Source of the DNA: Holothuria scabra
Lineage: Eukaryota; Echinodermata; Holothuroidea; Aspidochirotida; Holothuriidae
Assembly (NCBI GenBank): GCA_037179385.1
Contig: CM074195.1
Coordinates: 26,000,087-26,064,086 of the forward strand
Direction of reading: 5' to 3'
DNA: 64,000 bases
A model generated the notes under the pieces. The model was not told where the DNA came from. It ran no database searches and worked only from the letters and a program-made list of their open reading frames with translations. Positions 56,312 to 64,000 of this stretch are shown in pieces (within the stretch, counting starts at the first letter, position 1; every line of letters starts with the position of its first letter). Position numbers and translations under genes: made by a program.

Positions 56312-57360
56312 CGTTTTTGGTTTCTATGAAAAAGAAACCTATGCATTGGCGTGTGTGTGTGTGTATGTGTGGGCGCGCGTGTGTGTATGTGTGTGTTTGT
56401 GACACTTTGCTCGTAAACACGATATCTCAAGGTAGGAATGTGTGAAAGTTTTCAAACTTGGCACATAGATGCGCCATACTGAGAGAAAGAACCCTCTTGT
56501 TTTTGGCAGAGGTCAAAGGTCATCTGGGGTCACCACGGGGAAAAGTCTGAAAACCTTGTTAACACGATATATCAAGAAGCGAAACTTGGATAGAATTCGT
56601 ATGTGGTATGTTCATGCGTTATGGTCAGGAGATGGTCCCTTAAAGGCATATTTTCATCATCCCAAACAGTTCCAATTCTCCCAACCTTCTTACTTCTAGC
56701 CCCTCCCGCATTTATCTGAAACTCATCTTATAATATCAAGACACAATCCTCGTTTATTGCTTCATGGCTTGTCCCAGTGGCCGTACAAGTCCATAATGTG
56801 TAATCAAGACACTCTCAGTGCCCATGCTGTGTAATTTAGCTATGATGCATTTTGTGAATGTGATGCCAATCAAAGAGCTGTTCCAATTGAGAGTTTTGAT
56901 ATATGTATACTGAAACTGTAGTTTAGGGTGACGAATGACTGCCTTTAAGACTTTGGCGGAGGTCACAGTTCATCTGGGTCACCAGAGGTCAAAGTCTGAA
57001 AATCTCTTAAACACGATATCTCAAGATAGGGAACAAAGATAGATTTCATATTTGGTATGTTGATGGGTTATGGTCAGGAGATGGTGCCTATTGTTTTGAC
57101 GGAGGTCAAAGGTCATCTCGGGTTACCGGGGTCGAAGTCTGAAATTTTGTGTAAGCGATATCTCATGATGCCTGTGTATCTGTCTATGTATGGCTTTTGT
57201 GGAGGACAAAACGGCATCTGGAATAATTAGACCATTTTTGAACATGCTAGTATGTATAACATTTGAGTGAGAAGATAATGGTGCATGCATGATGACAAAT
57301 TTGAAACAGTACATTTATGTATCATCGAAACCTCAATGCATTTTTGCATTCTGGTTTTTT
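56312..57360 (+). repeat. Second DR1-bearing element
   Basis: Same frame as 34462-36487: GGTTTCTATGAAAAAGAAACCTATGC at left, GT microsatellite, GTGACACTTTGC, repeat units, and GAAACCTCAATGCATTTTTGC...GGTTTTT at right. Only about three units; perfect AGGTCAAAGGTCA at 56510-56522 and 57103-57115. One unit is split by the MITE 56644-56944. Confidence 0.8.
56644..56944. mobile_element. TTAA-flanked MITE (AGGC... family), inside a DR1 unit
   Basis: TTAA at 56640-56643 and 56945-56948. Ends AGGCATATTTTCATCATCCC and GGGTGACGAATGACTGCCT are imperfect inverted repeats. The DR1 unit reads on continuously across the site when the element is left out. Confidence 0.8.
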
Positions 57361-58417
57361 TCTCTCCTTCCTTTGTCTGTATCATCGTAAATTTTTGTCT
57401 ATCAAAAATGGGCACACAGCAATTTGTTCCTCACTGCAAACAAACGTTTTTGCTTGTCTTGCCCAACCGTACCTGAAAACAGCAAACTGTGCTATGACAG
57501 CAGGTAGATAATTATATTTTATTCACATGAATTCATTGAAATATCATTAAGTTGCTATATATCATTTCCTGATCAAAACTTATTGTAAATGATGGTGGTA
57601 AACTCGTGTGTTTAAACTTCTAGTTGTATGGTTACTGTAGAATTAATGGGAACAGATTGCGTAAGACATGTTTTCTGCAATCTCTTTCAAGCACTTTCTT
57701 CTTGAAATTGAAATACGATTTAAAAGCTCTACCATGGATGGAATAGTTGATGGAATAGTTGAGTTGTTTATCAAAGCGGACTAAGCTTTTACCTTTATAG
57801 TCATGCAAAGATCGATTCCTTAGTGAAGCTATTTGATGGAACTAAGGTCGCCGTTCAAAATCTACTCTTTGCGCCGCTACCGTCGTGGCCATCGACGTCG
57901 GAACCCATTGTATGCTGGTGTTTCTCAATATAATGTACCCTTAGAGATAAAAGACGTTCTATCCTCGGAATTCACTCATTTCTGTCAAGTGTAAGTAGGA
58001 CTATGGATTTTGTGATGAAAGTTCAAATCAAGTTACCAGAGTTCGAAACAGCAAAATTATCGGTGAACATATTACCTTAAAGCCAGAACTCCGTGTATTT
58101 TTCAAGGGTTTTGTTACTCATTTTGAATGAGACTATTTATATTGAAAATATATCGCTGCTTTTCTTAGAAGGTAAAGGGTTATTTGGGTTAACTGGAAGC
58201 CAAATCCTCTTTTTAATTTATTACTTATGTAGCTTACTGGAAACCCAAGCGCAATTTTTTGAACTAAACATTTTTGAGACGCGTTAATTTATTTCATTTA
58301 GAGGAATATGCCCTGAAAAATGTAAAGGGCAAAACCTATCAGAGTGTTAAATTTATCGAGCCGTTGCAATGATTCGTCTTACCATAAATGTTTTTGATAA
58401 GATAAAGCCAGCATCGG
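57361..58417. other. Gene-free stretch with one possible short exon
   Basis: Mostly AT-rich without repeats. A CpG-richer patch at 57836-57994 encodes a 52-codon ATG-started frame (MELRSPFKIYSLRRYRRGHR... and later YAGVSQYNVPLEIKDVL) that overlaps a consensus GTAAGT donor at 57991. It may be a first coding exon but no partner exon or family is recognised. Confidence 0.3.
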
Positions 58418-58421
58418 TTAA

Positions 58422-58670
58422 CCCTTTACCGTTGTGCTCCTATCGGGGCATATTTGCGCGCCTCGGGAGCGGGCGGAAAAGCGGACGTGGCACGCCCCGC
58501 ATCGGCTTCCGTAGAACATTGACCCCGTGACCTTAAACTAGTGTCTCTCTCGTTGTTGTGGCCGAATTTTCGGGTAGCTACTCGCAGTTTCGAGCTCCGC
58601 GTAAAAAAGTAAAGATGGGTGACAGCCGAGCTCTCCGCATGTCCAAAAGGACCCAAACAAAGGTAAAGGG
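58422..58670 (+). mobile_element. piggyBac-like MITE, copy 3
   Basis: TTAA at 58418-58421 and 58671-58674; CCCTTTACCGTTGTG and AAAGGTAAAGGG ends. Closely similar to copy 1 at 8035-8285. Confidence 0.85.
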
Positions 58671-58674
58671 TTAA

Positions 58675-59050
58675 TCTTTCCCCTTCCGCTCTCCTTCCGC
58701 TCTTTGTACTTGTAGGTTGAATGTATAAGGGACAATCTTTCCCCTTCCGCCCTTTGTACTTGCAGGTTGAATGTTTTTTTTCCCCTTCCGCTCTCCTTCC
58801 GCTCTTTGTACTTGTAGGTTGAATGTTGTTCTTTCCCCCTTCCGCTCTCCTTCCGCCCTTTGTACTTGTAGGTTGAATGTATTAGGGACAATCTTTCCCC
58901 TTCCGCTCTTTGTACTTGTAGGGTGAATGTTGTAGGTTGAATGTATTAGGGACAGGAGGTGTACTTGTAGGTTGAATGTATTAGGGACAATCTTTCCCCT
59001 TCCGCTCTTTGTACTTGTAGGTTGAATGTTGAATGTATTAGGGACAGGAG
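58675..59050 (+). repeat. Minisatellite (CTTTCCCCTTCCGCTC...TTGTACTTGTAGGTTGAATG)
   Basis: About seven units of variable length (about 40-75 bp) combining CTTTCCCCTTCCGCTC, CTCTTTGTACTTGTAGG, TTGAATGT and ATTAGGGACAA modules in different combinations. It lies exactly between two oppositely oriented MITE copies. Confidence 0.9.
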
Positions 59051-59215
59051 GCTCGAGTAGCTACCCGAAAGTTCGGCCACAACAACGAGAGAGACAATAG
59101 TTAAAGGTCACGAGGTCAATAGCCTACGGAACTGATGCGGGACGTGCTACGTCCGCTTTTCCGCACACTCCCGAGGCTCTCAAATATGCCCCGATTGGAG
59201 CACAACGGTAAAGGG
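59051..59215 (-). mobile_element. piggyBac-like MITE, inverted truncated copy
   Basis: Reverse complement of the first two thirds of the MITE: GCTACCCGAAAGTTCGGCC through CGGTAAAGGG. Its other end was lost where it meets the minisatellite. Confidence 0.8.
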
Positions 59216-59299
59216 TTTACTATAGAGAGCTGAAGGAGAGAGAATGTCAAATTTGCACGGACGAAAAGGTTACCTTCGTACACATTAATACACGTGATC

Positions 59300-60940
59300 A
59301 TAGGCTTGCAGGTACATGCCAGATTGGGGACAAAAGATTTTTGTCCAAAATGTAATTCTTTCCAAAAGACTTTCTAATCGGAGCGCCACCATTGGTTGGC
59401 GAGAAGCGCACGAAAATTCTGAAAAATTGAACCCCTCAAACAGTCGGAAATGGAATTTCCCAGGCTTAATGGGATGATCTTAGCATGTGTCACTTTGATT
59501 TTTCGTTTGCAAGAAATTTTCACTTAAAACTAAAGTTCTGCTAGGAACCCTCTCCAAATGAAGTGTCACCATTGGTTGGCGCGTAGCGCACACCAATTTT
59601 TGAAAATCGGACCCCTCAGACAGCTGGAAATAGCGTTTTCCAGTCTTGAATGGAGCGTCTAAACAGTCGCTATTTTGATCAGAAAATAAGCAGATGAAAT
59701 GTACTGATTCCACAGGATAAAATGGTCTTGTATAAAAAGCAATATAGTAAAATACATTACCATTGTCCTTCAGTGGACGTAATAGCTTCTTCGGGAAGCA
59801 GTTTCAAGTTTGGTTTCGCCGAACGGCCTTTTGCCAGAGGGTCGGGAGGACTTTAGAAAAAGTAAAATACATTACCATATTGCGACTCTTTGCTAAATTC
59901 AATATATATTAGGAACGCCTTTTGAGGAAAAAAATGTCAGTGAACATTTCAAGGTGGGTTTAAATGCATATTCAGACAGACTAATAGGGGAAGACATTCT
60001 CACTCTGTATCATTACAGTATTGGAAAACAAATTACCCGATTGTCATAACCATTGCCCGAATATGGTTCTAGGGTTAAGACAGATGGCAAACTATTAAGT
60101 ACTGCACGTGAACAGCCTCCTGTCTGTCCGTTGAATTCATTTGGCAGTTTAAAACGTCCCAGCATTTTTATAACCTTCGCACAAATATTTAAACATTTCA
60201 AGCACTTTTGTACAAAACTACACGGTACCGTATGAAATGGGGATAAGGACAGTCTTTTCCACAATATCCGACTGAATGTATCGCAAATCTTTGTTTTCAT
60301 TTTAATTTTCTTGAAAATTTACTTTGAACATAAAGTTTTCTGTTCTTCGCAAAAATTTACAAGTATGAAAATGGACCGTTTTGGGGATTGCGTTACTGCC
60401 GTTACACAAGTTTTAAAAACCGGCTAAAGAATTATTGCTTCTTTTAAGCCACATGCTTCGCGTTTTTATTTTTGTCATCTCTGTTTGACTTCTCGCAAGT
60501 ATAGTACCTTGCATGAATATGATACTTTTCTATTTTCGGGCAAATGCTTGAAAGAAGGTAGATATTCGACCATTTCGGGCATTGTTTTGTGGAAGACTGT
60601 GAAGTAAAACTCACAAATGGTAGTTTTATTTCTTGCGCAATCCAAATGTGTGGTAATATTTTGGAATTTTGATTTTTCATGAAAATTTTATCGAGACTAT
60701 CCTCATTTTAGACTTTCCTTTTTATCGGGGATATTTTTTTCAAATTTTGGACGCCGTTAAGAATTTTCTGAAACACCGTCCATGCCATTTTTTAAACTTA
60801 AGTGGCTCTCCAAGTTTTTTCCAAATTATTGCCAAAATTTTTTTCCAAACTCTTGCACAAATTCTTCAAAAATTTCTGCCAAAAGTTTAGATTTTGCAGG
60901 AATTGGGGTCAGTTTCCTTTAACCCCCGCCTCGTTCGACA
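59300..60940. mobile_element. Diverged relative of the 3633-5083 hAT-like element
   Basis: Same direction and order of blocks: GGAGCGCCACCATTGGTTGGC, GGAAATGGAATTTCCCAGGC, CATTGCCCGAAT and TTTCGGGCA. It ends near CCCCCGCCTCG. Boundaries are approximate and no clean TSD is visible. A second copy of the GCGCCACC block at 59566-59600 suggests internal duplication. Confidence 0.6.
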
Positions 60941-61019
60941 CTACATATGATGTTATTATCTTGTCTGTTGTAGTGAATCCGTGGGTTGGACTAACTTTAA
61001 AATTTAAATTAATTTTAAA

Positions 61020-61200
61020 TTGATATTTTGCATGTGGATGCAAAATGGTAAAATAATGACCATTGTTTTGTGGTCAAAGGTCATCTCGAGTGACCCAGGA
61101 CTACTCATTTATCCTTGAACACCTTGTCAACACGGCTTTCAAGGAAGAGAGGATAGAAAGATTTCATTACTTACATGTGAATGAATTATTGCAAGAAGTT
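61020..61200 (+). repeat. Decayed single DR1 unit
   Basis: TGGTCAAAGGTCATCTCGAG at 61071-61090, then ACACCTTGTCAACACGGCTTTCAAGG, matches the DR1-repeat unit in order. It lies about 0.55 kb upstream of the collagen-like start codon. Confidence 0.6.
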
Positions 61201-61333
61201 AACCTTTTTTAAATTGTTTTCCAACATGTTAATGTAACATTATCCTAACAAGGTTTAATAAACCACTTTTATAAATTCGTCCAACTTGCAACCAGCAATA
61301 CTACGAAGCATCTGTAACCTTATCCACCGTTGA

Positions 61334-61379
61334 CCAATGAGAAAACTTCGAAAAAAAAACAATTTATATCAGTGACGTC
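61334..61379 (+). promoter_or_regulatory. Putative core promoter of the collagen-like gene
   Basis: CCAAT at 61334-61338, TTATATC at about 61364-61370 and TGACGTCT (CRE-like) at 61373-61380, all within 50 bp and about 240-290 bp before the ATG. The arrangement is plausible for a promoter with a 5' UTR of roughly 200 nt; not proven. Confidence 0.4.
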
Positions 61380-61621
61380 TTTCATTTCGTCTCATAAACT
61401 CCAGCATCTTCCCAGTGACAAGAGCTGTCCATGCCATCTCGTCGAACGTGTTTACGCTGATAATTCTTAAATATCTTGCAGCACCATATGCTTGTCACAA
61501 AGTTTGTACGGCAATTCTCTAGCTTATCTGCATTTTGTCAGAAAACGAATTTCAAAATTCTAAAGCTAAGCACTGAGGGTGAACGAGGTATTGAAAGTTT
61601 GATAAAGGTCGCTTACATAAA

Positions 61622-62623
61622 ATGAATCCGCTAATATTTTTAACTCTTTCTCTTGGAGCGATATGTCACTTATATATAGAAGGGGTGGCGGCAGAAAATG
61701 ATTTTGCTGACAAGGAAACCCTTAAAAGAGATCTATACCTTGAAATCGATCAGTTAAAGAATGACTTCCTTGAGTTGCAACGAAAGGGTACTTTACAAAG
61801 TCCAAAATCATCGGCTCGCTTACGCCGTTCTACTGGAGAAGCCATCAGTGATTTAGACCTCCAAACTCGGTCTTGTGGTCCTCCGGGATCAGTTGGTCCA
61901 CCGGGTCCAGTTGGGCCACCTGGACTGCCAGGTAGGGATGGGCGTGATGGACGGGACTCCCTGCTTTGCAATTGTGATAAACTCCACAACGACAACTGGG
62001 ACGACGGCGATTCGGAACCGGCGACTCAAGGTCCACCCGTCAATCCTCCTGGTGATAGACCTTTCGGGGGAGCTGTTTTTGTGAGATGGGGAAGGACCGA
62101 ATGTCCGTCAACTTCACGTTTACTATACAACGGCAGAGTAGGCGGTGCTCATTATACACATAAAGGTAGCGGTGCCAATTACCTTTGTTTACCCGATGAA
62201 CCCATCTACGATGAGCCCCAGGAAGGAACAAGTGGTCAAAACCGAGCCTTGGTCTATGCGGCGGAGTACGAAATGAACACGTTTGCCAAGTGGAACCATC
62301 TTCACGACAGAAATGTCCCATGCGCTGTTTGCTGGGCTCATTCTCGACCATCGCTTGTAGTTGTTCCCGCTAGAAACGTGTGTCCTGGATCAGGCTGGAC
62401 CAAAGAATTCTCAGGATACCTAGTAGCTGAATTTTATAATCACCGACGATCAGAATTTGTTTGCATGGACAGAGACCCTGAGGTAATCCCAAGTTCAGCA
62501 CATAACGCAAATGGTCCTCTCTTTTACGTTGCCGAAGGTCGATGTGGTGCCAGCGGTAGCGGCTTGAGATGTGGTCCTTACATAGATGGACACGAATTGA
62601 CCTGTGCAGTTTGCACGCGTTAG
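61622..62623 (+). CDS. Secreted short-chain collagen-like protein (C4-type)
   Basis: 333 codons in one uninterrupted exon. Residues 1-24 form a signal peptide (MNPLIFLTLSLGAICHLY...). 28-60 is a charged, probably helical segment. RLRR at 66-69 before STGE is a furin-type cleavage site. 86-112 is a short collagen helix of nine Gly-X-Y triplets (GPP GSV GPP GPV GPP GLP then three GRD). An acidic linker with C116 and C118 follows. From 151 on is the Cys- and Trp-rich C-terminal domain (AVFVRWGRTECP, GANYLCLPDEP, VPCAVCWAHSR, GRCGASGSGLRCGPYIDGHELTCAVC). This architecture is that of short-chain collagens of sponges, cnidarians and other invertebrates, extracellular matrix or innate-immunity-like trimers. 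The role here is inferred from the family only. No neighbour shares its function. Confidence 0.93.
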   Translation: MNPLIFLTLSLGAICHLYIEGVAAENDFADKETLKRDLYLEIDQLKNDFLELQRKGTLQSPKSSARLRRSTGEAISDLDLQTRSCGPPGSVGPPGPVGPPGLPGRDGRDGRDSLLCNCDKLHNDNWDDGDSEPATQGPPVNPPGDRPFGGAVFVRWGRTECPSTSRLLYNGRVGGAHYTHKGSGANYLCLPDEPIYDEPQEGTSGQNRALVYAAEYEMNTFAKWNHLHDRNVPCAVCWAHSRPSLVVVPARNVCPGSGWTKEFSGYLVAEFYNHRRSEFVCMDRDPEVIPSSAHNANGPLFYVAEGRCGASGSGLRCGPYIDGHELTCAVCTR

Positions 62624-63292
62624 AGAAATGAACACACTGCAACAGTTGATTATGGTATGTGGGCATTTAGAATTTCTAATAACTTCAAGTCTGAGTAATT
62701 GTTGGTCATTATTCGTTTCTCTACCAAGCTTTAAGGTAAACTTCTCTTGCTAAACTTGCTAAGCTTAAAGCAATGTGTAAGCGTTCATTTACCCCAAAAC
62801 AGATTTTTAAAACATCATTCGGATGTTACACGTTAGAAAAGTTTAATTTCAAATTCACACTTGACAGCTGCAGCTACATATGTTGCTAACTTTACAAACG
62901 TTTGAAAAAAGTGACGAATCTACACATGAAACTCAAATGCTCAGTAAGTTTTGCAAATTTGTGACCACGATTGTGGCTCTACAATCGGAGGATTGTGTCC
63001 ATGGATGGGGTTATGGACACATCGTTCGTACTTAGTATGTCATGAATGATGTCTGTTACACTAAAGAAACGTCAAGAGCGTCCAAGTGTTCTAAAATTTG
63101 GTGGAAGACATTTATAATAATATTTTTGTTGCAATGTGCACGTATATATTTTCTTATTAACCTGTCATCTATTGTTTGCTAAGACGTAAGCGATTTCATT
63201 TGTCTGTTTGTAGAAGTTTCAACCTTAGCCCATCAAAGAAATGTGCTCCTAAGATTGCAACATATCGTATTATTAATCCAATAATTCCACAG
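62624..63292 (+). other. 3' flank of the collagen-like gene
   Basis: No further gene. It shares ordered blocks with 55450-56030. No clear AATAAA close to the stop; the true 3' end is not visible. Confidence 0.5.
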
Positions 63293-64000
63293 GTAGGCGT
63301 AGGAAGCCGGGAGGGGGGAGGTAATGGGGCGCAGCCCCCTGTGAAAAATGAGGGGGGCGGACGCATGCTTCCGTCCTCCAATTTCACGGGTTTGAAAACC
63401 ACTTTTTTGTTTTATGAAATCTCAAAAAAAAAACAGCAAAGTTTTCGGCGCGCTTCGCGCGCTGCAAAATGCATTATAAAATGTATTGCTCTTAAATCAT
63501 TTTGATAGACTTTTTTGAGCTCTGGGAATGACAAAATCGGATCTGTACCATATGTGATACCATGTGCACATCCTCAAGAGACACCGGCAGCTATATTGCT
63601 ATTTTTGTAAATTGTCTTTCATAGGGTTACAAATTTTCTCCACTGAGAGCTCTTGATTTTCAAATATTTTGTCTTATAAGGACAACAAAATTTGGGAAAC
63701 TTTTGAAATGTCATCGGAGTGTGTCAGTTCGTAGGCCTTAGATAACATTATGTTGCAAACAACGAAGCAGTCGTCGTGCAATCATCCTCATATTTGCCAC
63801 TAATATGTGAAGAAAGTGCAGCGTCTTCATTAATTCCCCAACTCTTTAAACTTCGTTACAGAAAACCCAGAATCCAAAGTTTTCTGCAGTAAAAGCTCCA
63901 TATCTACATGTACTTGTTTAAAAGGGGCAAAAGTTTAGAGTGTGCCATAGTACGTCCCTGACACAGAAGTGTTCACACTTGAAGGAAAAATCGGAAAAAC
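63293..64000. mobile_element. hAT-like repeat running off the window, related to 30021-31130
   Basis: Begins CAGGTAGGCGTAGGAAGCCGGG followed by a G-rich stretch and GGGGCGCAGCCCC. Then GGCGCGCTTCGCGCGC, GACAAAATCGGAT, TGTCATCGGAG and CCCAGAATCCAAA, matching 30021-30560 in order. No transposase ORF in the visible part. Confidence 0.65.

Noticed and set aside
61750..62666. Minus-strand and alternate-frame ORFs of 63-103 codons over the collagen-like gene
   Set aside because: Antisense or frame shadows of the GC-richer coding exon.

Overview
The window is eukaryotic, intron-bearing, AT-rich metazoan DNA dominated by transposable elements. Three host genes can be supported: (1) one internal exon of an alkaline phosphatase on the minus strand (1597-1832); (2) a complete five-exon gene on the plus strand (19755-27904) whose joined 256-residue product resembles vertebrate C3orf33; (3) an intronless 333-codon secreted short-chain collagen-like protein (61622-62623). 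Short-chain collagens, this mix of CR1/L2/Jockey-like LINE, Gypsy, hAT-like and TTAA-type elements, and tRNA-derived SINEs suggest a marine invertebrate, probably a deuterostome such as an echinoderm (sea cucumber-like). That placement is inference.

Layout. 1-19.4 kb: the phosphatase exon between non-autonomous DNA elements, several with intact terminal inverted repeats (TIRs) and target-site duplications (TSDs): two inverted ~1.2 kb copies rich in GTTGGG, a 1.45 kb hAT-like element with a perfect 8-bp TSD, a piggyBac-like MITE, a GGTCTC-rich element, and a TTCGTTATTCATAA-type array. 19.7-27.9 kb: the C3orf33-like gene, whose introns carry hAT-like and TTAA-type MITEs. 28-39.4 kb: SINEs, hAT-like elements, and a 145-bp tandem array in which each unit holds an AGGTCAAAGGTCA-type DR1 nuclear-receptor motif. 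39.6-49.2 kb: a LINE interrupted twice, by a 558-bp TTAA-type MITE in its endonuclease and by a ~6.4 kb Gypsy-like LTR retrotransposon on the opposite strand in its reverse transcriptase. The LTR element carries its own 1-kb tandem duplication. 49.2-61 kb: older repeats, palindromes, a second DR1-bearing element, and a MITE/minisatellite cluster. 61.6-63.3 kb: the collagen-like gene with CCAAT, TATA-like and CRE-like motifs upstream; its 3' flank is repeated about 7.3 kb upstream without a coding region. The window ends inside another hAT-like repeat.

The host genes do not form a functional unit. The main interest is the layered TE structure, the periodic DR1 arrays, and the split C3orf33-like gene, which appears only when exons are joined across repeats. 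All similarity calls are from recognition of motifs and terminal structures by eye; no database search was run.
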